This document shows positions 1 to 10,100 of a stretch of 60,000 bases of DNA, piece by piece. The notes below the pieces were generated by a model. The model searched no databases, was not told the origin of the DNA, and saw only the letters and a list, made by a program, of their open reading frames with translations. Within the stretch, counting starts at the first letter, position 1, and each line of letters begins with the position of its first letter. This stretch comes from Strigamia acuminata. Its lineage: Eukaryota; Arthropoda; Chilopoda; Geophilomorpha; Linotaeniidae. Made by a program: the position numbers and the translations under genes. The stretch is taken from contig OX442314.1 of the NCBI GenBank assembly GCA_949358305.1, forward strand, positions 64,429,369 through 64,489,368, in the 5' to 3' direction.

Positions 1-1122
1 CCTATTGTTTCAGGCACGTGCTTCCACGTGCCTTTTATTGTTGAGCAATTTCTTGGGCAGTTGCGCTCCTGTTGCTAGCATTGCCGCGCGTTCTCCGCGC
101 GCGTACTCGCGTTTCGCATCACACACATTCGGATTCGATGGCCTATCGCGGCGGCACATTGTGTGGCATAGCGCGGCAGGTTGCAATTGCTAATGCTACG
201 GTCGACGGCGATTCGCATGCGCTATCCGCTGCATCAAACCCCAAATACCGATAAAAAATCGCAGAAAACACTAATCCCGACCCAAAAACCGCCAAAATTA
301 CCCTCAACACACGCCAACAACCTTCCACCACTTAAATTACACCGGAAAAAAACAATTTCAAACCGAAAAATCAACAAAAAAAGCCAAAAAAATATTGCAA
401 ACAAAGAGAAAAGATCAATTATCGAGGCAAATCCCCACCACAAAACAACGCATCGCCGGTATACACTTAAGCGTACAGTGCACAACACTACTGTTTATTT
501 TCAATGATCCAATAAATAAAATTTGAAACAAAGTTGAGTGGAATTGTACGTTTCTTGTATATTAAAGTTTTTATTTTGTTTGTTTACACTTAATTTTTTT
601 TTTCCATCATAGAATGGCGACTCGATACTTTTGTAGCTCGAATTCACTTCGTAAACGTGGTCGGTGTTCATCACGCGTCAATGCGCTCGTGCAATAGTAT
701 AGGCGCGCATACGATTTGATGCGCGCAAAACTTGCAAAACTTGCACGGAATTTGGGCAATTTTTGACAAATTTCAGCAGATTTTTGCCTGTATTTGACAA
801 ATTTCAGAAGATTTTTGCCTATATTTGACAAATTTCAGAAGATTTCCTCAATCCTCAAACATTTGCTGAAATTTCTCATAAAATTTCTAAAATTAATTGA
901 AATTTGTCTGAAATTTGTCTGGAATTTGTCAAATATTGTCAAAAATCCGTGGAAATTTGTCAAATACTGGCAAAAATCCATGTAAATTTGTCAAAAATTG
1001 CCATAATTCGGTGCAAATTGTGTTAGATATTGGAAAAATTTATTTTAACGCTTCCAACGCGCCAGTAAATCGCGCGTGCACACGCATGGATTTTTCGTCA
1101 TAGTTGGATGCGCGCAAACCTC
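1..1122 (-). repeat. Inverted partial copy of the 1.69-kb macrosatellite unit
   Basis: Reading this stretch on the opposite strand reproduces 3608-4733 almost base for base. It includes the CACGTG palindrome near the left edge, the GCGCGC-rich block and the TTTGACAAATTTC subrepeats. Homology stops at about 1122, where the unit would continue with ACGTAAC but the sequence changes to CACCTCC. The copy runs off the left window edge. Small open frames on both strands recur in every unit copy, encode nothing recognisable and are not called. Confidence 0.9.
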
Positions 1123-1660
1123 CACCTCCACCACTTTGTTATGTGGGATTTAGGCCCACTTGAGGCTACCCACACAACTGGGATTTGATAGGAAATAAAG
1201 AGTCATTTTAATTAGGTTTAAATTCAATCTAGTTTTTATTTAACCAGACAGCAAAGCTGTTTGATTATTCTTTCAAATGGATGAGTTTACTCTGTTTACA
1301 TTGGCACAATTCTTAAACTCAAATAATGAACTACATAAATTATATAAATTATATAAACTCTAATTATAAATCATAAGTGACACTCTGAATTGAGATGCAA
1401 TCTGAAACTATTAAATAGTGATTAAATTAATAACAATTTCTGCAGCCAGCCAAGAACAGGCTGACATTGGATAGGAGGGATTTGAGTTCACTCTCAAGTG
1501 AGAGCCGGAAGAGAACTGTCAAACTTGGGCGGATTCACTTCACAGGAAAGCTCCTGTTACCCCCTTTAACTAATTGATAAGTCCAGTGACGAGGCAATGA
1601 TGTAATCGATTGCCAACGCCATCTATGGACGAAATTTAGCAACTTTTATCCGAATTATAG
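1123..1660. other. AT-rich spacer without a gene
   Basis: No open frame of note and no homology to the other repeats in the window. It starts at the macrosatellite breakpoint and ends at the palindromic block. A TGTTATGTGG start near 1136 and a CCTGTTACCCCC run near 1550 look vaguely like the ends of a solo LTR, but they do not form matching inverted ends. Confidence 0.5.
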
Positions 1661-1714
1661 CCGAATTACGCGATACGGGTCGTCCGTTGATCGGGACGGC
1701 CTGTACGCGTAGCA

Positions 1715-1991
1715 ATACGAGCTCGTATTTTGATCGTAATCGTAAACGAATCGTTTACAAGTCGTATACAAGTTGTATACGACGTGTATACACCTCGTAT
1801 ACGAACGAAGTTTGTGAAAACACAATTTCCAAATAAGACGTATGTGACTACTATGTGTTTTCATGTCGTAGTAAGTATCCGGTGGATTTTCCAAACTTCG
1901 TTCGTATACGAGGTGTATACACGTCGTATACAACTTGTATACGACTTGTAAACGATTCGTTTACGATTACGATCAAAATACGAGCTCGTAT
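1715..1991. repeat. 100-bp perfect inverted repeat (foldback)
   Basis: The arm 1715-1814 is the exact reverse complement of 1892-1991, around a 77-base loop. Each arm is made of short palindromes itself: ATACGAGCTCGTAT, TCGTATACAAGTTGTATACGA and AACGAATCGTTT. Such perfect arms suggest recent formation or gene conversion between arms. It probably belongs to a foldback-type element with the minisatellite to its right. Confidence 0.9.
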
Positions 1992-2104
1992 ACAACGCGT
2001 ATACGAGCGAGTGGAAATCATCGACCATCTCGAATACGATTCGAATACATCTCGAATACATCTCGAATACGAGTCGTACGAGTCAAAGTCCGGGAACGGG
2101 TCAT

Positions 2105-2690
2105 CGACTATCTCGTATTCGACTCGAAAACGAGTCGAATACGATTTTGCGTTGAGAAAGAAAGGGCAAAATTCGTACTCGACTCGAAAACGAGTCGAAT
2201 ACGATTTCGCGTTGAAGAAGGGCAAAACTCGTACTCGACTCGAAAACGAGTCGAATACGATTTCGCGTTGAAGAAGGGCAAAACTCGTACTCGACTCGAA
2301 AACGAGTCGAATACGATTTCGCGTTGAAGAAGGGCAAAACTCGTACTCGACTCGAAAACGAGTCGAATACGATTTCGCGTTGAAGAAGGACAAAACTCGT
2401 ACTCGACTCGAAAACGAGTCGAATACGATTTCGCGTTGAAGAAGGGCAAAACTCGTACTCGACTCGAAAACGAGTCGAATACGATTTCGCGTTGAAGAAG
2501 GGCAAAACTCGTACTCGACTCGAAAACGAGTCGAATACGATTTCTCGTTGAAGAAGGGCAAAACTCGTACTCGACTCGAAAACGAGTCGAATACGATTTC
2601 GCGTTGAAGAAGGGCAAAACTCGTACTCGACTCGAAAACGAGTCGAATACGATTTCGCGTTGAAAAAGGACAAAACTCGTATTCGATTCG
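2105..2690. repeat. 56-bp minisatellite, about ten copies
   Basis: A 56-base unit recurs with almost no variation. An example is the GGCAAAACTCGTACTC block at 2221, 2277 and 2333. Each unit carries a CGACTCG-AAAA-CGAGTCG hairpin and ends in TTTCGCGTTGAAGAAGG. The minus strand has no stop codon across the array in any frame, giving translations of up to 310 residues rich in SSRVR. Because 56 is not a multiple of three, the peptide period is 56 residues spread over three units. I regard these frames as incidental. Confidence 0.93.
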
Positions 2691-2728
2691 CTTTCGAATC
2701 GAATACGAGTTTTGTCCTTTTTCAACGC
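2657..2728. repeat. 34-bp perfect hairpin closing the minisatellite
   Basis: The arms 2657-2690 and 2695-2728 are exact reverse complements around the tetraloop CTTT. The left arm is a variant of the last minisatellite unit, so the array ends by folding back on itself. The GCGTTGAAAAAGG / CCTTTTTCAACGC outer ends match the unit junction. Confidence 0.9.
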
Positions 2729-2841
2729 TTGTGAAAAGGACTCGAATGCGCCTCCACGTTGCAATGCGCATTTGTGTAAACAATGATGGAATCCCCTGCT
2801 TAAATACTGGCTATCGCGTCACGTAACAGCAACGTGCCACG

Positions 2842-3037
2842 TCACGTAATTGCAACGTGCCGCGCTATGCCACACAATGTGCCGCCGCGATAGGCCATTG
2901 AACCCGAATGTGTGTGATGCGAAACGCGCGAGTACGCGCGCGGAGAACGCGCGGCAATGCTAGCAACAGGAGCGCAACTGCCCAAGAAATTGCTCAACAA
3001 TAAAAGGCACGTGGAAGCACGTGCCTGAAACAATAGG
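2842..3037 (+). repeat. Partial macrosatellite unit at the start of the direct array
   Basis: This is the last ~200 bases of the 1.69-kb unit. It is similar to 4537-4725 with a few differences, such as GAACCCGAATG for GAATCCGAATG and an extra CG in the GCGCGAG block. It marks the left end of the plus-oriented array. The flank at 2818-2850 has two near-copies of CACGTAA.TGCAACGTGCC. Confidence 0.85.
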
Positions 3038-4725
3038 CACTTCAAATAAAGTTATTGTTAAAAAACGGGCTTGAAAACCAACAATTACACAATAATTAAG
3101 GGGCAAGAAATGAACTTTGCTGCAATGCAAAGTTCTCAAAATACAGAGAAATGAAAGTTACACTTGTATAAAGAATTGACAATGTTTGAAACCAATAAAA
3201 ACTACAAAAACACACTTGTAAAAAACCCAAAAAAAAAACCCAGAATGAATTATTTGACTCAAATTAACCCTAAAACAGTCTTGGAGGTCGTGCAGACGAC
3301 AGAGTCGGATCGGAAGGTTGCTAAAACCTGACGCCAAAACTAGCAATGGGACAGCTAGTTAGAAAACAGCTTTTTCATCAATCATGAACGCTGAAAACCT
3401 CACCCAGGGGTAGAAAATGATGGAGAGAACGTTTTCGCCATCTAAAACGGTCTAAAACGGGTCTAAAATGCCTAAACCGGCGCCTGGATAGTGGCGCAGT
3501 TGTTGGGTCAAATATTGTCAAAAATCAGTGGAAATTTGTCAAATACTGGCAAAAATCTGCTGAAATTTGTCAAAAATTGCCAAATTTTGGCGCAAGTTAC
3601 GTGAGGTTTGCGCGCATCCAACTATGACGAAAAATCCATGCGTGTGCACGCGCGATTTACTGGCGCGTTGGAAGCGTTAAAATAAATTTTTCCAATATCT
3701 AACACAATTTGCACCGAATTATGGCAATTTTTGACAAATTTACATGGATTTTTGCCAGTATTTGACAAATTTCCACGGATTTTTGACAATATTTGACAAA
3801 TTCCAGACAAATTTCAGACAAATTTCAATTAATTTTAGAAATTTTATGAGAAATTTCAGCAAATGTTTGAGGATTGAGGAAATCTTCTGAAATTTGTCAA
3901 ATATAGGCAAAAATCTTCTGAAATTTGTCAAATACAGGCAAAAATCTGCTGAAATTTGTCAAAAATTGCCCAAATTCCGTGCAAGTTTTGCAAGTTTTGC
4001 GCGCATCAAATCGTATGCGCGCCTATACTATTGCACGAGCACATTGACGCGTGATGAACACCGACCACGTTTACGAAGTGAATTCGAGCTACAAAAGTAT
4101 CGAGTCGCCATTCTATGATGGAAAAAAAAAAATTAAGTGTAAACAAACAAAATAAAAACTTTAATATACAAGAAACGTACAATTCCACTCAACTTTGTTT
4201 CAAATTTTATTTATTGGATCATTGAAAATAAACAGTAGTGTTGTGCACTGTACGCTTAAGTGTATACCGGCGATGCGTTGTTTTGTGGTGGGGATTTGCC
4301 TCGATAATTGATCTTTTCTCTTTGTTTGCAATATTTTTTTGGCCTTTTTTGTTGATTTTTCGGTTTGAAATTGTTTTTTTCCGGTGTAATTTAAGTGGTG
4401 GAAGGTTGTTGGCGTGTGTTGAGGGTAATTTTGGCGGTTTTTGGGTCGGGATTAGTGTTTTCTGCGATTTTTTATCGGTATTTGGGGTTTGATGCAGCGG
4501 ATAGCGCATGCGAATCGCCGTCGACCGTAGCATTAGCAATTGCAACCTGCCGCGCTATGCCACACAATGTGCCGCCGCGATAGGCCATCGAATCCGAATG
4601 TGTGTGATGCGAAACGCGAGTACGCGCGCGGAGAACGCGCGGCAATGCTAGCAACAGGAGCGCAACTGCCCAAGAAATTGCTCAACAATAAAAGGCACGT
4701 GGAAGCACGTGCCTGAAACAATAGG
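3038..4725 (+). repeat. Macrosatellite unit 1 (1688 bp)
   Basis: Complete unit; corresponding positions recur 1688 bases later at 4726. Inside are degenerate ~34-base subrepeats of AAATTTGTCAAATA.TGGCAAAAATC (3510-3580 and 3720-3980), a GC-rich block, and the hairpin AGGCACGTG-GAAG-CACGTGCCT with two CACGTG E-boxes. No protein-coding frame is credible. Confidence 0.92.
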
Positions 4726-5716
4726 CACTTCAAATAAAGTTATTGTTAAAAAACGGGCTTGAAAACCAACAATTACACAATAATTAAGGGGCAAGAAATG
4801 AACTTTGCTGCAATGCAAAGTTCTCAAAATACAGAGAAATGAAAGTTACACTTGTATAAAGAATTGACAATGTTTGAAACCAATAAAAACTACAAAAACA
4901 CACTTGTAAAAAACCCAAAAAAAAACCCCAGAATGAATTATTTGACTCAAATTAACCCTAAAACAGTCTTGGAGGTCGTGCAGACGACAGAGTCGGATCG
5001 GAAGGTTGCTAAAACCTGACGCCAAAACTAGCAATGGGACAGCTAGTTAGAAAACAGCTTTTTCATCAATCATGAACGCTGAAAACCTCACCCAGGGGTA
5101 GAAAATGATGGAGAGAACGTTTTCGCCATCTAAAACGGTCTAAAACGGGTCTAAAATGCCTAAACCGGCGCCTGGAACGTGGCGCAGTTGTTGGGTCAAA
5201 TATTGTCAAAAATCAGTGGAAATTTGTCAAATACTGGCAAAAATCTGCTGAAATTTGTCAAAAATTGCCAAATTTTGGCGCAAGTTACGTGAGGTTTGCG
5301 CGCATCCAACTATGACGAAAAATCCATGCGTGTGCACGCGCGATTTACTGGCGCGTTGGAAGCGTTAAAATAAATTTTTCCAATATCTAACACAATTTGC
5401 ACCGAATTATGGCAATTTTTGACAAATTTACATGGATTTTTGCCAGTATTTGACAAATTTCCACGGATTTTTGACAATATTTGACAAATTCCAGACAAAT
5501 TTCAGACAAATTTCAATTAATTTTAGAAATTTTATGAGAAATTTCAGCAAATGTTTGAGGATTGAGGAAATCTTCTGAAATTTGTCAAATATAGGCAAAA
5601 ATCTTCTGAAATTTGTCAAATACAGGCAAAAATCTGCTGAAATTTGTCAAAAATTGCCCAAATTCCGTGCAAGTTTTGCAAGTTTTGCGCGCATCAAATC
5701 GTATGCGCGCCTATAC
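4726..5716 (+). repeat. Macrosatellite unit 2, left part
   Basis: Identical in layout to unit 1 until the copia insertion at 5717. The unit resumes at 12873. Without the element and one target duplication it measures 1679 bases, 8 fewer than its neighbours. The difference is a GCGATGCG deletion near 13110. Confidence 0.92.
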
Positions 5717-6265
5717 TGTTGGTCTGCTGACCATTTTTAGTATGTCGATGCAAATAGATCCGATATATTTCATTATCTTTTCAATTTTTATTAGCCAATT
5801 GCTGTATTTACTTATCTTCGAGTCATTTATTGCATTTTCGGTTATTTAATGCTATTGTCATATTTTATAGCATGTGGCACCATGCTTCTTGTATCCCATT
5901 TACTTTATTTCGATTTATTCTCCAAATTGTATTATTCAATTCCGACACTAGGTGTCGCTACTCACTTGAGTCACATCCAAGATGGCTGCTGCCATGATTG
6001 AGCAGTGCCAAGCTGTTTTCTACTTTGTTTTGGACTCATTTCGTAATGTATTTTCGATTAAATCTTTTTATGTTTTTATTTAAACATTTGTCTTATGTTT
6101 CACACGGCATATAAGTGTAATCACACGGCCGTTATTTACTGCATAGCGAATTCGCGAGTATTCTGCGAGTCGCGAAATTCGCGAGTATTCTGCGAGCCGT
6201 GTTTCGACTCTGTTTTTCGTTTTTCACTCGATATTTCGAGTTATTTCCAGTCCTCCTCTGCTACA
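5717..6265 (+). repeat. copia 1 5' LTR (549 bp)
   Basis: Begins TGTTGGTCTG and ends CTCTGCTACA. I see no difference from 12319-12867. A TATA-like CATATAAG lies at 6108-6115. Two 21-base direct repeats of AATTCGCGAGTATTCTGCGAG are at 6149-6169 and 6176-6196. An AAGATGGCTGCT motif resembling a YY1 site is at 5979-5990. Confidence 0.96.
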
Positions 6266-6267
6266 AT

Positions 6268-6285
6268 TGGTAGCAGAGGATGGTT
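6268..6285 (+). other. copia 1 primer-binding site, initiator tRNA-Met
   Basis: TGGTAGCAGAGGATGGTT, two bases after the LTR, is complementary over 18 nt to the 3' end (including CCA) of animal initiator tRNA-Met. Its first bases also pair with the end of the LTR itself (see findings). Confidence 0.9.
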
Positions 6286-7177
6286 CTGCTCCTCTGCAGC
6301 ACGCATTCCACTAATTTATCGCTTAATTTCGCGAATTTTCGCGTTTTTTTTTTTTTTTTTCCGGCGATAATTTGATCTATTTTCAGATTTTGACGCCGAT
6401 TTTGCAGTTTTTCGTCTCGAAAACGTCTTCCAGACGTTCCACCGACGTTCTACAATTAATTTTGCCGAGAATTCCGCGGGTCACGCGAATTTTCTGGCAA
6501 ATTTTTGTTATTTTCAGATTCGACGTGGATTTTCTTCGAGATTCAACTCGACACCGCCGACGAGGCGTGTTCTCATCAAGAAACGGGCAAAACCCGCTGT
6601 ATTCACCCCGGAGTGTCTACAGTAGCGGCGATCTGATTATTTTCGACGGATTTATTGATTTTTCCCTCGTTAATTCGAGAAGAGTTCGGGTTTTGGAAAT
6701 CCGAGCTGCGTTTTTCACTTGCTTTTTCGAGAAAAGCATTTATTCACCCGTGTTTTTTACACGACGGTGTGGTGACGATCCCACACAGATTCTCCATTTC
6801 GCCTTATTTATTTTTCAGAGTCGTAATTATTTTGTTAGAATTAAGGGGGATTTTGGTGTGGGACATTTAGTATCCTCGGCGCCCTTCACTCGAATCCGAG
6901 TAAGCGTCGTTGTATTCCCCGATAGTGCTTGTCGTGGTACAAGTGAGGTTTCCCGCGGCTCCAGGCAGTCGAACGGACCCTCTCAGACTGGCTATCGGGG
7001 GTTATTTGATAACTTCAGAAGTTATCGCCCCTTTTCGGTATTCCGCTTCGATCACCGCGGGATCAGTGCTGTGTTTGTGTTGTGCATCGAACGTTTAAGT
7101 GTTTCAAATCTAGTGCGCCAATACCACTCTCGTCGCTTCTGTGATTTTTCGTGTTTGGTCTCGTCTTCGCTGCTATC
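6286..7177 (+). other. copia 1 untranslated leader
   Basis: About 0.9 kb between the primer site and the gag-pol ATG, with a T run near 6344-6360. A 295-residue frame (6372-7259) overlaps the start of gag-pol. It has no recognisable domain and is probably incidental, but it would be an upstream frame on the genomic RNA. Confidence 0.7.
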
Positions 7178-10100
7178 ATGCAGAAAGTGGGCGATCCGAC
7201 CAGCGGCAAAGTTCCCGTGCTCGCCGTGGGGAACTATGATTCGTGGCAGAGGAGCATGAAAATGCTCCTCAAAGCTGAAGGCCTGTGGCACCACGTCACG
7301 GAGGACGGCGAAATCGATTATCTCAAAACCGCATCGGAAAAAGAAAAAGTGAAGTTTCAACGCAAAAAGGACAAGGCTCTCGGATTAATATACTGTTTTG
7401 TCTCAGAGGCGAAGAAATCCGCCCTTGATAACTGTGATACACCGAAAGAATCTTGGGATAAGTTGGCCCAGATCTACGCGCCCAGTTCTCGCGCGCGCCA
7501 AGCCGCGATGCGCTGGGAGTTCCTCGAACTCAGCCTCAAACCGAACGAGGAAATGGCCGATTTTATTGGCCGTGTAGATTACCACGTCAGCCAACTTAAA
7601 GCGGTCAAAGAAGAAGTGTCAGATATACATCATGCATACCAATACCTTCGACGCTTACCTCCAGAGTATTCTCAAGTTTCGTTTGCCATATATCATTGGC
7701 CGGATGACAAGTTCAAACCGAAGGAAGTGGCCGAACAGCTCCTTTCGGAATACATGCGCCTGAAATCGATGCGTACGGACAATTTCCAACAATCCTCGGC
7801 GCATGCTTCCAACACTGATCAGTCTCGACAACGAAACCCGTCTCGACCGCCTCGTGACATTTCCACTGTCCGATGTTTTAATTGCCAGGAATTAGGGCAT
7901 TATGCAAACAAATGCCCTCATCAGAAACGCGATGGTCAGAGTCGCCCGGCTGCGCAAGTTCAACGCTCATCACGCAGCAAGAGCCGTCGTCGAAATAAAA
8001 ATTCGGCGAAGCAGGACGATTCCAAACCGCGAGGCAGTTCCAGGCCACGTCGAGATGCGAACTTCTTTGTCAATTGTCCCCAAGTAATCGAGCGCCCCAT
8101 CGCACATTTTATGCAGTCAAATGAGTGGATCGTCGACTGCGGGGCCACCGACCACGTCTCTCACATCCAATCGTGGTTTACGAACTTTGAACACATTACG
8201 CCATTCGACATCGAGCTTGGACAGGGCAAGTCCAAAGTGACCGGACGGGGCAATGTACGACTTCAGACCTCGATTGACAATTTTGACTGTTTCGTAACTT
8301 TACATAATGTCTTGTTTGCACCGAACTTTGAGGCGAATCTAGTCTCCGTGAGCAAAATCGACAGAAATAAGTTTCACATTCATATTTTCAACGGGGAGAT
8401 CAATGTTTACCAAACAGACATTCGCTCTTCAGTTCTCCGAGCGAAAGAGAAAGGCGGATTGTATTACGTGGACGGACTTTGCGCTACTCCGACTATTTCG
8501 ACAACGGTTTCAACGTCTCATCAACCGGCTCCGACAGTTCCTGTCAAGACTTTAGTCACTTCAGAGGTTGATTTCGAGCCCATTCCGAAACCGAAACAGA
8601 AATCGAAAAATAAAACGGAGTTTATGACGGATTTTCGTATCGAGTTGTCGCCTTCTAACGTCGTGAACCAAATTCCGACCCCAACTCCTACCAATCCGTT
8701 ACCAAATCCTAATCCTCCGCAAGTCCAGCTACCATCTCCCGTCCCATCCTATGCTGACGTCTCACAGTCAATCCCGACATCTCCCGCTGCCAAAAATCCT
8801 TCTCCACCCAAAAAGGAGACTGTTGCTAATCCGACGGCAAAGAAAGATGCAACCGGCTTATGGCACAGCCGACTTGGCCACCTTCATACCAACGCCATGC
8901 GTCTTCTGGCAGCCAATGATCAGGTTTATGGCATGGAGCCTGCGGAAGTACGCCAGGATTTGGCGTGCAACGACTGTCGTATTGCAAAATCCATCCGCGC
9001 TTCGCATAAGCCCGATCCAAATCCGATTACCACCAAGGCACTGGACCTCTTGCACATGGACGTCTGGGGGCCAGCGGAAACGACTTCAATTGGTGGAGCT
9101 CGATTTGTCTTCACGATCATCGACGACGCGACCAGATATTGCTGGATTACACCGATTGCCCAAAAATCCCAAGTTTTTGGTGTCTTTAAGGATTTTGTCG
9201 CTCGGATTGAACGCGTCGCCAATACTCGAGTCAAAGCCATTCGTTCTGACCGCGGCGGGGAGTTCATGTCTAACGAATTCCTCAATTATCTCCGAGAAAA
9301 GGGCATCGAAGGTCAACGCACCAACCCAAACTCGCCCGCTATGAACGGCACTGCGGAGCGGATCAACAGAACAATGGCCGACAACGTGAGATCGATTTTA
9401 AGCGAAACGAAACTTCCGAACGACTTGTGGGCGGAAATCGCAGTCACATTCGCTTATATAAAGAACCGATCTCCACATTCTCGTTTGAACAATCAGATCC
9501 CTTACATCTTGTGGCGACAGCGTGCCCTTTCACTACGACATCTGCGCAAGATAGGATCGAAATGTTGGGTACATTTTACTACCCCAGGTCGCAAGAAACT
9601 TCAGATGCGTGCCTGGGAAGGTTACATTGTTGGATACGCTGTCGGCACACGGGGATATCGAATCTGGAACCCACTTGACGATAAAATCACAGAATCAACT
9701 CATGTCCGAATTGATGAAAAGCAATCCTATCGTCGAACTCTTCGAAATGGAAACGGAAACGGAAATCTACGGCAGTACATACCGTACTCGAATGTTGACC
9801 ACAGTCCGAACGTTCAAGATATCCCGCAGTCGACTGTCACATTCGACGAGAACATTCAGTATCTCGATTGGCCAAAAGGATCGGACTCGGACCATGAATA
9901 CTCATCATCAGACGAAGAGTCTGAGATGCCGCCATTAGAAGAGAGTTCGAGCTCGGCAGCATCTGCACAATTCCAGACACCGGAACGTCAGTTTCAAGAA
10001 GCATGTGCTTTGAGATTGCCGAGTTCCGACAGCAATCTAGGTGATGACACGGATCGTGACATTGATGATATCGATGAAGTTTCTCTCGTGCCAATATCTA

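Noticed and set aside
1851-2783. 310-codon minus-strand ORF rich in SSRVR and FE
   Set aside because: It is a translation of the 56-bp minisatellite and the inverted repeat. The absence of stops follows from the unit sequence; no start context or domain supports a protein.
6372-7259. 295-codon ORF in the copia 1 leader as a second protein
   Set aside because: It overlaps the gag start in another frame, has no recognisable feature and there is no second copy to test conservation, unlike the BEL leader ORF.
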